A stretch of DNA of 44,171 bases, from positions 1 to 44,171 of the forward strand of contig NZ_QKYN01000071.1 of the NCBI RefSeq assembly GCF_003258295.1, given 5' to 3'. Shown piece after piece: positions 28,001-37,048 of this stretch. The position numbers and the translations under genes were made by a program. This stretch comes from Streptacidiphilus pinicola. Lineage in GTDB: Bacteria; Actinomycetota; Actinomycetes; Streptomycetales; Streptomycetaceae. Numbering within the stretch: position 1 is the stretch's first letter; each line of letters opens with the position of its first letter. Below the pieces are notes generated by a model. The model was not told the origin of the DNA. It saw only the letters and a list, made by a program, of their open reading frames with translations, and searched no databases.

Positions 28001-28764
28001 GCGAGGAGATCAAGCGGCAGCTGCGCGAATCCGCCCAGGGCTACCAGCCTGACCGCGCCAGGATGCTGGCCCGCGCGGAGCGCGCTCTCGCGGGCCCAGC
28101 AGTCCGTCATCGGACCCGCACGTTCACCAGGTCGGGCCGACGGACCGTCCTCGCCGCGGTGGCCACGGCAGGTCTGCTGGCGACCGGCGGCTTCGCCGTC
28201 GCCGACATCGTCCGCGGACCGGCTCCCACGACCACCGTCACGACACCGGGCGGAACGCCGTCGGCCGCTCCACGTCCGACACCGTCGGTCACCGTCACCT
28301 CCACCGGCCCCTCGCCGACCCCCACGGCGGCCGGATCGCACCCGACCCAGCCGACCGGCGCACGGCCCCAGGCCGGGCCCTTGTGGTCGGCAGGTTCCGT
28401 GGACGCGCACAGCAGCGTCTACTGGGCGCAGGGCGACCTCCAGCTGAAGACCGCTCAGCCGCTCACCTCGCTCGTCGTGGAGCTGCGCGTCGCGCAGACC
28501 GGCGACGTAAAGACCACAGGCAGTTGGAGCACCCTGCCGAGCAGCGACTTCACCGTCGCCGTGCGGGAGGTCGGCAACGCGCTGGTCTACCGCTGGGTAC
28601 TCAAGCCCGGCCTGACCGTGCCGGTCGGACAGTTCCTGTTCGCCGCGCAGTTCAACCACACCACCGGGACCCGCGACGCAGCCGGCGACAGCTACCGCGT
28701 CGACGCGCGGACCCAGGCCGGTTCTCCAGTGTCGGTGTGGGGAGGCTTCGCCCCGGCGGGGTAG
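27997..28764 (+). CDS. Single-pass membrane protein coupled to the sigma factor, anti-sigma or sensor candidate
   Basis: 255 aa, GTG at 27997 overlapping the sigma stop. A cytoplasmic N-terminus of about 47 residues (SEEIKRQLRESAQGYQPDRARMLARAERAL) precedes one membrane segment (TVLAAVATAGLLATGGFAVADIV, about 50-72). A Thr/Pro/Ser-rich linker follows (about 75-125), then a ~125-residue extracytoplasmic beta-rich domain (SVYWAQGDLQLKTAQPLTSL, TTGSWSTLPSSDFTVAV, YRWVLKPGLTVPVGQFLFAAQFNH). The N-terminal part has no HxxxCxxC zinc motif. The layout resembles membrane anti-sigma factors with outside ligand-binding domains; carbohydrate sensing is inference. Confidence 0.75.
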   Translation: MSEEIKRQLRESAQGYQPDRARMLARAERALAGPAVRHRTRTFTRSGRRTVLAAVATAGLLATGGFAVADIVRGPAPTTTVTTPGGTPSAAPRPTPSVTVTSTGPSPTPTAAGSHPTQPTGARPQAGPLWSAGSVDAHSSVYWAQGDLQLKTAQPLTSLVVELRVAQTGDVKTTGSWSTLPSSDFTVAVREVGNALVYRWVLKPGLTVPVGQFLFAAQFNHTTGTRDAAGDSYRVDARTQAGSPVSVWGGFAPAG

Positions 28765-28799
28765 TACCTCCCGCAACCCGAGGATCCGGTGCGCCTGCC

Positions 28800-29350
28800 G
28801 CCGTGGCGTGGAAGCCCCCGGTCGTGGTCTGCCACGAGCGGGCGGAGGCCCACGTCTGCTTGGACAGCACGCTTACACCGATGCTGAGATCGTCCTGCTC
28901 GATGTCCTGGACACCGAGCTCCCGGCCGTGGCGTACGGCGCGTTCGCCGGACTGCTGGGCCGTGGTCGTCCTACCGGGCGCCGACCGGCCGGGAACAGGG
29001 CCGCCGAGGGCCGGGGCAGGGATCCGGGGAGGAGACGGCCACGGCCGTCTCGGCCGGCCCTGCGCCCAGCAGACCCGGAGCGCAGGGAGGAGCGCGAGGT
29101 CGTGGGCGCGGCCGAAGGCGCGGACCCGCTGGTCCTCGCCCGCGCAGGAGACCCGACCCACTTGTGCCCCCTCAGCCTCAGCCACGCCACCCGCTTCGTC
29201 GTCGACCACTCTCCCTGCCCGATCCTGCTCGTCCGGCCCGAGCCGGCGCCCGACGTGACCGCTCTGCCGCCGCCCCCGTCGCCGTTAGGGGCCGGGCGCG
29301 ACGTCCTACCGGACCGTTGCCGCCCGCAGTGCAGCGTCACACCACGGTGA
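28800..29350 (+). pseudogene. Universal stress protein remnant
   Basis: The pieces VVVCHERAEAHVCLDS, then in another frame YTDAEIVLLDVLDTELPAVAYGAFAGLLG, and a C-terminal block EREVVGAAEGADPLVLARAGDPTHLCPLSLSHATRFVVDHSPCPILLVRPE match the usual order of a Streptomyces Usp-family protein. There is at least one frameshift near 28873, and the middle part (about 28960-29090) is disordered. The remnant runs to the convergent 3' end of the fucosidase gene. No other gene is seen in 28765-29336. Confidence 0.65.
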
Positions 29351-31562
29351 AGGTCCACCGCAGGTTGGTGCTGCCGTTCCCGGACCACTGCTTCGTCGGA
29401 GAGCCGGAGGAGACGTTGCCGCCGCCGTCCAGGACGAGTCCGGTGGTGCGGTTGGCGATGCTGTACCTGCCGTCACCTTGGTGGGTGATCCGCCACTGCT
29501 GGTTGTTGCCGCCGTTCCAAGGCGCCTCCATGGCCGCGGCACCGTTGCTCGTGGCGCCCCACCCGTCGACGACCATGCCGTTGGTGCGGTTCACCAGCTT
29601 GTAGTAGCCGTTGCCGAGTTCGACAGCCTGCCATTGCAGGTTGGTGCTGCCGTTCCAGGTCCATTGCTTGAGGTTGGACCCGGAGGCGACGTTCCCGCCG
29701 CTGTCCAGTACCAACCCGTCGGTGACGTTGGCGATCCGGAACCAGGTGGCCGGGTTGAACTGCACTTTCAGCGAGGCGACCGCGTCATTGTTGCCGGTCG
29801 TCCGCAGGTCGGCGTTGTCCCCGGTGAAGGTCCAGACGGTGCCGGTGAAGTTGTCCCCGGAGTAGCCGATGATCTGGTGGCCGGGAGCCAGCCGCAGCGA
29901 GGACAGGCTCAGGCTGGGCAGGCCGGCGAGTCCCAGCTGGTCGGCGGTGTAGTCGCCGAGGGCGAGCACGGCGCTGGATCCCGAGTAGTCGACGTCCTGG
30001 TAGAGCACGGCGCCGGCGAGGGGCTGCAGGGAGGGGATCTGTCCGGAGAAGGTCAGCTTCAGCACGTACGCCAGGGCGGAGAACGGCGCGGAGACGGTCG
30101 GCAGGGTCACGTGCAGCCCGGCGGAGTCCTGCGTCGGTGTCGGCAGACCGATGTAGGTGCCGGCGGTGGAGTTGAGCAGTTGCACGGAGGTGAGTGAGCC
30201 GAGGTTGATCCGGGAGGAGCTGAGCGTCGACACTGTCAACGAGCTGCCCGGCCAGCCCAGGACGGTCGCGTACAGGACGGTGTTGTCCTTGCTCCGGGTG
30301 AAGCGGATGTCCTGGGCGGTGCCGGCCTGCGGGCCGGTGAACGCACCGCCGCCCATCTTCGTCGGGCCTTCCCCGTAGGCGGTCCAGGCTCGTGTCGCGT
30401 AGACGGACTCCCCGAAGCGGCCCAGGTAGTCGCCGATCCCGAGCAGGATGTCCTTCTGGGCCTGGGGGATGGTGCCGTCGGCCATCGGGGCGATGTTGAG
30501 CAGCATGTTGCCGTTCTTGCTGACCCGGTCGATGAGCGAGTGCAGCATCTGCTGCGTGGTGTAGTACCCGATGCCGGTGGTGTAGCACCAGCTGGAGCTG
30601 GAGATGCTGTCGTCGGTGAGCCAGTAGGGCGCGGTGATGTCGGCCGGCCCGCCCCGTTCGAAGTCGAAGACCTCGCCGTGGCTGTCGAAGCCGTCCTTGT
30701 AGGTCGCCACGACCTCGCGGCCCCAGGAGTCGGCCTGGTTGTAGTAGTAGGACAGGAAGTTCAGCCGCTGCGTCTCGTCGACTTTGCTCAGGTCGAAGTC
30801 CTCCCACAGGATGTCGGGCTGGGCGAGGTCGACGACCTCCTTCAGCTTGTCGTACCACAGCTGGTTCTCCGCTGTGCTGCCCAGCTGACCGTAGAGCTTC
30901 TGCAGGCTCGGGTCCGACTGCGGTGGCACGTGGTCGTAGTAGCCGTTGAAGTTGTAGGCGTGGTGCATGGCCACCAGCAGCTTCAGTCCCTTGGCCCGGA
31001 TGGCGTCCCTGAACAGCTGAAGCAGGTTGAGCTGGGGGCCCTTGGCGGCCGAGTTCCACTCGTTGACCGTGCTGTTCCACATGGAGAAGCCGTCGTGGTG
31101 CTCGCTGACCGGGCCGGCGAACCGGGCTCCGGCGTCGACGAAGAGCTGCGCCCACTCATCGGGGTCGAAGTTCCCTCCGGCCGACTTGAGCTTCGGCGCG
31201 AACTTCGTGAAGTTGCCGCTCAGATCGTTCGCACCGTTGATGAAGTTCTGGTACGGCCACACCGACGGGTTGCCGTACGTGGCGATGTGGTGCTGGTTGG
31301 CGTTGCTCCCGCTGATGTACATGTTGCGCGGGTACCACTCGCTGTCGTAGGCCGGGACGCTGAAGACACCCCAGTGGTGGTAAATGCCGAACTTGGCGTC
31401 CTGGAACCACTCCGGGGCCGCCGGGTGCTGGTCCACCGAGGTCCAGGACGGCGTGTACGAGGATGGTGCGGCTTGGGCATCCCCGGCACTGAGCGTGCTG
31501 CTCGCGACCGCGGCCACGACGACACCTGTGGCACTCAGCAGGAACTGCCGTCTGTCCAACAT
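29337..31562 (-). CDS. Secreted GH29 alpha-L-fucosidase with beta/gamma-crystallin-like and ricin modules
   Basis: 741 aa. The N-terminus MLDRRQFLLSATGVVVAAVASS is a twin-arginine-type signal. The GH29 barrel (about 45-500) shows AKFGIYHHWGVFSVPAYDSEWYPRNMY, the His pair in SEHHDGFSMWNS, the nucleophile-region QPDILWEDFDLSK and NGNMLLNIAPMADGTIP. Residues about 510-602 fit a beta/gamma-crystallin fold (LYQDVDYSGSSAVLALGDY, IGYSGDNFTGTVWTFTGDNADL). The last ~137 residues are a ricin beta-trefoil with NLQWQ, NQQWR and NLRW repeats. It should release L-fucose from plant or other glycans outside the cell, supplying the fucose-type uptake and catabolic genes nearby. Confidence 0.9.
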   Translation of the reverse strand: MLDRRQFLLSATGVVVAAVASSTLSAGDAQAAPSSYTPSWTSVDQHPAAPEWFQDAKFGIYHHWGVFSVPAYDSEWYPRNMYISGSNANQHHIATYGNPSVWPYQNFINGANDLSGNFTKFAPKLKSAGGNFDPDEWAQLFVDAGARFAGPVSEHHDGFSMWNSTVNEWNSAAKGPQLNLLQLFRDAIRAKGLKLLVAMHHAYNFNGYYDHVPPQSDPSLQKLYGQLGSTAENQLWYDKLKEVVDLAQPDILWEDFDLSKVDETQRLNFLSYYYNQADSWGREVVATYKDGFDSHGEVFDFERGGPADITAPYWLTDDSISSSSWCYTTGIGYYTTQQMLHSLIDRVSKNGNMLLNIAPMADGTIPQAQKDILLGIGDYLGRFGESVYATRAWTAYGEGPTKMGGGAFTGPQAGTAQDIRFTRSKDNTVLYATVLGWPGSSLTVSTLSSSRINLGSLTSVQLLNSTAGTYIGLPTPTQDSAGLHVTLPTVSAPFSALAYVLKLTFSGQIPSLQPLAGAVLYQDVDYSGSSAVLALGDYTADQLGLAGLPSLSLSSLRLAPGHQIIGYSGDNFTGTVWTFTGDNADLRTTGNNDAVASLKVQFNPATWFRIANVTDGLVLDSGGNVASGSNLKQWTWNGSTNLQWQAVELGNGYYKLVNRTNGMVVDGWGATSNGAAAMEAPWNGGNNQQWRITHQGDGRYSIANRTTGLVLDGGGNVSSGSPTKQWSGNGSTNLRWTFTVV

Positions 31563-31970
31563 AGAGAACCTCCATCAGCTGCCTGACTGGCGTTCGGCTC
31601 GCCAGGCGGCTGGACGGCCTGGCGACGGCGAGGCTCGGAACATTGCGAGCACGGGGTGGGGTGCACGCGTCCGCCGATGCGGCAGGGGCCATTCCTGGTG
31701 TCGCCGTATCGAACGTTACGCACGAATCTCGGGCACATGACTTCCTCGCGTCAACAGGCGTGAAGGGATGAAAAGCACTTCCAGCCGGGGCTATTTGACC
31801 GGTATATGCGCTATTCAGGCAGTACATCCATGGCGAGACATAGAATGTCTTCGGGCGCCTACGGGCCGTCAGATCCCTTGACAGGTGCACAAAGGGTCGG
31901 GCACCGTCTCCCAACGAGAGCCCGACACCCCTCCCCCTCCCCGCCGTTCGTGGAGTGGTGCGCACCGGGA
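31563..31970. other. Divergent intergenic region between GH29 and GH54 genes
   Basis: About 400 bp without a convincing gene. It must hold the GH29 promoter (minus strand) and the upstream part of the GH54 promoter. I see no GGCAAC leader element here. The only clear regulatory site is the palindrome just outside, at 31971. Confidence 0.5.
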
Positions 31971-31984
31971 TGTTAGCGCTAACA
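31971..31984. promoter_or_regulatory. LacI-type operator palindrome 1
   Basis: TGTTAGCGCTAACA is a perfect 14-bp palindrome with the central CG of LacI-family operators. It lies 34 bp before the ATG of the GH54-ricin gene, a position that would block transcription. The same core recurs at 41996-42011 before the other GH54 genes. Confidence 0.75.
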
Positions 31985-32017
31985 GAGAACGTGCCCTACG
32001 CAGAGCAGGGAGACGGC

Positions 32018-33487
32018 ATGAAGGCAGGCGCACTCGGCGGCCGACGCAAATTCGGCAGTCTCGGCGCCGGGATGGTGATCATCCTCGGCGCGTTGGCCGG
32101 CACCGCCACCTCGACCGGTGCGGCGCACGCCGCATCGCAGGGTCCGTGTGACATTTACGCTGCCGGCGGCACGCCGTGCGTGGCGGCGCACTCGACGACG
32201 CGTGCGCTGTACGCGTCGTACGACGGTCCGCTGTACCAGGTCCGGCGTTCCTCCGACGGCGCGACCACGAACATCGGTCTGCTCTCCGCGGGAGGGGTCG
32301 CCGACGCCGCCGCGCAGGACTCGTTCTGCGCCGGCACGAGCTGTGTGATCACGGTCATCTACGACCAGTCCGGGCGAGGCAACAACCTGACTCCGGCGCC
32401 CGCCGGCGGGTATGTGACCACCCCCGACAGCCCCGCCGACGCGACCGCGGCGCCGATCACCATCGGCGGACGGAAGGCCTACGGCGTCTACACCTCGACC
32501 GGTATCGGGTACCGCGACGACAGCACCAACGGCGTCGCCACCGACGACAGCCCCGAGGGTGAGTACGACATCGTGGACGGCACGCACTACGACAACGGGT
32601 GCTGCTTCGACTACGGCAACGCCGAGACCACCAACCACAACGACGGCAACGGCACCATGGAGGCGATCTACTTCGGCAACGCCAAGTACTGGGACACCGG
32701 CGCCGGCAACGGCCCCTGGATCATGGCCGACCTGGAGAACGGCCTGTTCTCCGGCTCCAACATCAACAGCCAGAATCCCGGCGACCCGACGGTCGACTAC
32801 CGGTTCACCACCGCCATGGTCAAGGGCGAGTCGAACCAGTGGGCCATCCGCGGCGGCGACGCCCAGTCGGGAGGCCTGTCCACCTTCTACAGCGGACCGC
32901 GCCCGGCGGGCTACAACCCGATGCACAAGGAAGGCGCGATCCTCCTGGGCATCGGCGGCGACAACAGCGACGGCGGCGCCGGCACCTTCTACGAGGGCGC
33001 GATGACGGCGGGCTACCCCTCCGACGCCACCGAGAACACGGTGCAGACCAACATCAACGCCGCCGGATACGGACCCGGCGGTGGCGGCACCGGCACCGGG
33101 GCGCTGCACGCGGACGGCGCGGGCCAGTGCCTGGACGACCCGCACGGCAGCACCACCGGTGGCACGCAGATGCAGATCTGGGGCTGCAACGGTCAGGCCA
33201 ACCAGACCTGGACCCACACGTCCTCGAACCAGTCGACCGTCACCAACAACGGTACGACCGACTGTCTGGATGCCAGCGGTCAGGGCACCAGCCCCGGCAC
33301 CAAAGTGATCATCTGGCCCTGCGACGGCGCGAGTAACCAGCAGTGGCAGTTCAACTCCAACGGCTCGATCACCGGGGTGCAGTCGGGGCTCTGCCTGGAC
33401 GTGACCGGAGGGGCCACCACCGCTGGCACTCTGGTCGAGCTTTGGAACTGCACCGGCGCCGGCAACCAACGGTGGAACCTCGGGTGA
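32018..33487 (+). CDS. Secreted GH54-type alpha-L-arabinofuranosidase with ricin module
   Basis: 489 aa, ATG at 32018 after CAGGGAG. A signal peptide ends near AAHAASQG. The catalytic domain (about 40-360) is the AbfB-type beta-sandwich: GPCDIYAAGGTPCVAAHSTTRALY, VITVIYDQSGRGNNL, the vicinal cysteine pair in NGCCFDYGNAETTNH typical of GH54, GTMEAIYFG (probable nucleophile Glu) and GPWIMADLENGLF. A Gly/Thr linker leads to a ricin/CBM13 trefoil (NQTW, NQQW, NQRW) instead of the CBM42 usual in GH54. It removes arabinofuranosyl groups from arabinan or arabinoxylan outside the cell. The LacI-type operator just upstream suggests sugar-inducible repression. Confidence 0.9.
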   Translation: MKAGALGGRRKFGSLGAGMVIILGALAGTATSTGAAHAASQGPCDIYAAGGTPCVAAHSTTRALYASYDGPLYQVRRSSDGATTNIGLLSAGGVADAAAQDSFCAGTSCVITVIYDQSGRGNNLTPAPAGGYVTTPDSPADATAAPITIGGRKAYGVYTSTGIGYRDDSTNGVATDDSPEGEYDIVDGTHYDNGCCFDYGNAETTNHNDGNGTMEAIYFGNAKYWDTGAGNGPWIMADLENGLFSGSNINSQNPGDPTVDYRFTTAMVKGESNQWAIRGGDAQSGGLSTFYSGPRPAGYNPMHKEGAILLGIGGDNSDGGAGTFYEGAMTAGYPSDATENTVQTNINAAGYGPGGGGTGTGALHADGAGQCLDDPHGSTTGGTQMQIWGCNGQANQTWTHTSSNQSTVTNNGTTDCLDASGQGTSPGTKVIIWPCDGASNQQWQFNSNGSITGVQSGLCLDVTGGATTAGTLVELWNCTGAGNQRWNLG

Positions 33488-33522
33488 CCGAGTAGACGCG
33501 TCCCCGCGGCGGAACCAGACCC

Positions 33523-33901
33523 GTGCGACGTGCGGTTGGCCGAGTTGTCGGCCAACCGCACAGCGCTGCTGTGCCTGCAGCTCTGCATGCAGCGGCTGCT
33601 CAGCCCCGCCAGGCCGGCGTGCCGATGGCGGTCTTCGACGCGGCCTGGACCCTGATGGAGCACAACAACCTGTGGGCGGCGCTGCACGGCGAGACGCGAC
33701 GCCGCGCCGGCCGCCGAGACCAACCTGGTCTGGCTCACCTTCCACAACGACCCGGGCCGGGTCCGGCACCCCTTGCCGGAAGAACACCGGGCCTCCCTGG
33801 TCGCCGACCTGCGCGACGTCGCCTCGCGCTACCCGGCCGACCGCCGGCCGGCCGCCATGATCAGCGACCTGCCCCGGTCGAACATCGAGTGCGCCCGATG
33901 A
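33523..33901 (+). pseudogene. Remnant of an HTH regulator C-terminal (MmyB-like) ligand domain
   Basis: Two frames together read VPMAVFDAAWTLMEHNNLWAALHGE and then ETNLVWLTFHNDPGRVRHPLP, EEHRASLVADLRDVASRYPADRR, IECAR*. This is the usual C-terminal half of actinomycete helix-turn-helix regulators of the MmyB type. The HTH half is absent and a frameshift lies near 33700. The stretch 33902-34013 up to the ISL3 element shows no gene. Confidence 0.6.
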
Positions 33902-34146
33902 CCGCGCCGACCCCCAGCCCACCCGCCAACGCGAAGCCCGGGGACCGCCTGAATCGGCGCGACATCCACCCGCCCGTGCACCACGCCTGACGACACGACC
34001 GATATATCCATCCTCGCTCTGGCTTTGTTCATGAGTTGCGGTTCTGGCCCAGGTTGTGTGGTGTGCATACTCTCTGTGACTGTTGCCCTCGCCCTGGGTC
34101 ACGCCAGATCGTCCGAAAACTGACGGTGTTGACCGTGTTCGGGGTC

Positions 34147-34881
34147 ATGGTTCTGGTTGTGCGCGAGGTACTGCTCCGGCTGGAAGAGCTGCTCTTCCTG
34201 TCGGATCCGGGAATCAGGGTGGAGTCTGTGCAGGACGACGGTCTGCTGATCCGAGTCGGTGTCAGATGCAGTACAGCTGGCGCTCGGTGCCCAAGCTGCG
34301 GAAGCTGGTCCGGGCGCGTGCATGGCTCCTACCTGCGGTTTCCCGCCGACCTCCCCGTGGCGGGACGCCGGGTGGTGCTGCAACTTCGTGTCCGACGCTT
34401 CACCTGCGAAGACGTCTCCTGCGGGCGGCGGACATTCGTCGAGCAGGTCGCCGGCCTGACCCGGCGAAACAGCCAACGGACCGAACGAATGCGGTCGGTG
34501 CTGGCCGAGGTCGGCCTCGCTCTGGCCGGTCGCGCCGGTGCCCGGCTTTCCGACGTCATCGGGGCGAGGGTCAGTCGGAACACGGTCCTGCGGCTGGTGG
34601 ACGCCCTTCCGGAACCCCAGCCACAGGACCCGCGTGTAGTCGGCGTCGACGAGTACGCGATGCGCAAGGGCCGCGTCTACGGAACCGTGCTGGTTGACGT
34701 CGAGACGCGCAGGCCGGTGGACCTCCTGCCGGATCGCGAGGCAGGCACCATCGCGGCTTGGCTGGCTGAGCACCCGGGGATTGAGGTCGTCTGCCGCGAT
34801 CGCGCCCCCTTCTTCGCCGAGGGCGCCAGCATCGGGGCGCCCACCGCGGTCCAGGTCGCCGACCGGTTTCACCTCTGGCGC
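34147..34881 (+). CDS. ISL3 transposase, 5' exon
   Basis: About 245 codons from ATG 34147 (GTG 34159 is possible). It contains the N-terminal zinc finger ([26 protein letters not shown]), a helix-turn-helix region ([22 protein letters not shown]) and the first part of the DDE domain ([45 protein letters not shown]). The frame is interrupted exactly after the Arg codon CGC by the intron start GTGCG. Joined to the exon at 37049 it gives HLWRNLGEAAERC, restoring a continuous ORF of about 536 aa. Splicing would be required for transposase production. Confidence 0.85.
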
Positions 34882-37048
34882 GTGCGCCGTGAGGCGCTGA
34901 TTGATCGAGTGGAGGTGGGAGACCTTCGCCGCTGTCCTGTCGCAGCAGGGCGGTGAAGCTGGGGGCAGCCTGACCCGGGAGGTGCCGGGGAGGGCGGCAA
35001 GCAGCCCCGACAAAGCCGGGACGTGTCAGCACTGCCAGATGGTGCGGGTCCGGCGAGCGAGACGGAGAGGTATACGAGAGGAACCGGTGTTTGAAGCCTC
35101 CTAAGGTGACATCAGCTCGAACCTGGCGGATCTGGGCTGGTTGCGGTGCGTGCTCGCCAATTTGCAGGCGGCGGGCAACTTCCGGGTCGTGCATGCCAGA
35201 TGATCCGGAAGGCCACGGTGAATGTCTGCGGCGTAGCCGTGGCGATGCCGCGGGGGTATAGCTGGGTGCCTACTCCGACGATCGATCATCAGTGAACACG
35301 GGAACCTCTCCGGTCCCGCCCGGTGTCCGCGCGGCCAGCGCGGACGGCGGGCTGGGTCCACCGTCGGCCGACCGGGCCGGGGAGGGGCGGAGCCGCCGTA
35401 GTACTCCGAGCCGGGGAAAGCCCGGTGCATGGGGAAGGGCGGCAGCGAGATCGCAAGGGAGGGACTGCAATGTCCGAAGACACCGGGGTGGATGCCCTGG
35501 TCGCGTGGCCCTCGGTGCTGGTTGCTGAGGCACGGGTACGGAAGATGCAGACCAAGCTGCACCGTTGGGCGAAAGCCGACTATGGCTTCCGGTTCGACGA
35601 TGTGTTCAACTTCGTCTGCGACCCGGCCATCTTGGTGATGGCGTTCGTGCGGGTCGCGGGCAACACCGGAGCCCGGACGGCTGGCGTGGACGGCGTTCGC
35701 GCCGCCGACGTCGTCGCCTCCGGGGTGACAGCGCACCTGAACCACGTCCGCGCCGAGCTTCGGGCCGGGGTCTTTCGGCCTCTGCCGGTGCGCGAGCGGA
35801 TGATTCCCAAGGCCGGCGGCAAACTGCGCCGGCTCGGGATCCCGACCGTCACGGACCGGGTGGTGCAGGCGGCGCTGAAGCTGGTCCTGGAGCCCATCTT
35901 CGAGGCGGACTTCCGTCCGTACTCTTACGGGTTCCGGCCCAACCGGCGTGCGCACGACGCGATTGCCGAGATCCACCTGTTCGGCTCCCAGGGATACCGC
36001 TGGGTGTTGGACGCGGACATCGAGGCGTGCTTCGACCGTATCGACCACGGGGCCCTGATGGGCCGCGTCCGGATGCGGGTGAAGGACAAGCGCGTGCTGA
36101 CACTGGTGAAGGCGTTCCTCAAGGCCGGGATCATGACCGAGCTCGGCGAGCGGAACGAGACCACCTCCGGAACACCGCAGGGCGGGATCCTCTCGCCCCT
36201 GCTGGCCAACATCGCGCTGTCCGTGCTCGACGACTTCGCCGCCGAGCAGTGGACCAATGCGATGGGAAGTCGGCGGGATCGCGAGCGGCGACGGCGGCGG
36301 GGTCTGCCGACCTGGCGACTGGTCCGCTACGCGGACGACTTCGTCGTCATGGTCCACGGCTCCCGCGAGCACGTCGAGGAGCTTCGTGAGCAGGTGAGTC
36401 AGGTCCTGGCCCCGATGGGCCTGGTCCAGTCACCGGCGAAGACCCGGATCGTCCACCTCGCGGACGGGTTCGACTTCCTCGGCTTCCGCATCGTCTGGAT
36501 GCGGAAACGGGGAACGGACAAGTGGCACGTCTACACGTTCATCGCCGACAAGCCGGTCGCGTCGCTGAAACGGAAGATCAAGTCGCTGACCCAGAGGTTG
36601 TCGCATCTCGATTACAAGATCGCGCTGATCCGGATCAACCAGATCCTGCGCGGCTGGGCCAACTACTTCAAGCACGCGGTCGCCAAGCACACCCTGCAGA
36701 CCCTGCACACCTTCGTCTGGTGGCGCATCGTCCGCTGGGTCATGCACCGGCACCGCATGACGTGGACGGCCATCCGTCGATGGCTCCGCGGCCCGCAAGG
36801 GAAGTGGAAGCCGATCTCGATGGACGGGATCCAGCTGTTCGACCTTGGCAGAGTGCCGATCACTCGGTATCGCTACCGGGGCAGCGACGGAATCCCGAGC
36901 CCTTGGCCGGACGCCCTGGAAGGCCCGCTTCCAACGGCATGATCTCGTGGAGAGCCCGGTGCGGTGAGAGCCGCACGCCGGGTTCGGAGGGCGGGTCGGG
37001 GAAACCCACCGGGAGCAATCCCGGCAGGGCGCCCCGGCCCGACCCAAC
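34882..37048 (+). ncRNA. Group II intron inserted in the ISL3 transposase gene
   Basis: 2167 nt. The 5' end GTGCG fits the group II consensus, and the 3' end AC fits the usual AY. Domain V is at about 36951-36987: AGAGCCCGGTGCGGTGAGAG and its pairing partner CCGCACGCCGGGTTCGG. A domain VI-like GC stem with a possible branch A follows (about 36990-37046). The reverse transcriptase gene occupies domain IV. The ~590 bases before that gene hold the ribozyme core and no other convincing gene. Exact removal restores the host transposase frame, which fixes the boundaries. Confidence 0.88.
35470..36942 (+). CDS. ltrA: Group II intron reverse transcriptase/maturase
   Basis: 490 aa, ATG at 35470 (ATGTCCGAAGAC). 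The RT blocks are clear: GKLRRLGIPTVTDRVVQAAL, YSYGFRPNRRAHDAI, VLDADIEACFDRIDH, TTSGTPQGGILSPLLANI and the catalytic RYADDFVVM. Domain X (maturase) follows, with ILRGWANYFKHA and WWRIVRWVMHRH. The protein ends about 40 residues later (PSPWPDALEGPLPTA) with no HNH endonuclease cysteines, so it is an endonuclease-minus type. It helps splice the intron and copies it during retrohoming. Length is normal and no frameshift is seen, so it may be active. Confidence 0.93.
   Translation: MSEDTGVDALVAWPSVLVAEARVRKMQTKLHRWAKADYGFRFDDVFNFVCDPAILVMAFVRVAGNTGARTAGVDGVRAADVVASGVTAHLNHVRAELRAGVFRPLPVRERMIPKAGGKLRRLGIPTVTDRVVQAALKLVLEPIFEADFRPYSYGFRPNRRAHDAIAEIHLFGSQGYRWVLDADIEACFDRIDHGALMGRVRMRVKDKRVLTLVKAFLKAGIMTELGERNETTSGTPQGGILSPLLANIALSVLDDFAAEQWTNAMGSRRDRERRRRRGLPTWRLVRYADDFVVMVHGSREHVEELREQVSQVLAPMGLVQSPAKTRIVHLADGFDFLGFRIVWMRKRGTDKWHVYTFIADKPVASLKRKIKSLTQRLSHLDYKIALIRINQILRGWANYFKHAVAKHTLQTLHTFVWWRIVRWVMHRHRMTWTAIRRWLRGPQGKWKPISMDGIQLFDLGRVPITRYRYRGSDGIPSPWPDALEGPLPTA

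Noticed and set aside
31979-34102. 707-aa minus-strand open frame opposite the GH54-ricin gene
   Set aside because: Low-complexity antisense reading; the plus strand has signal peptide, GH54 and ricin motifs.
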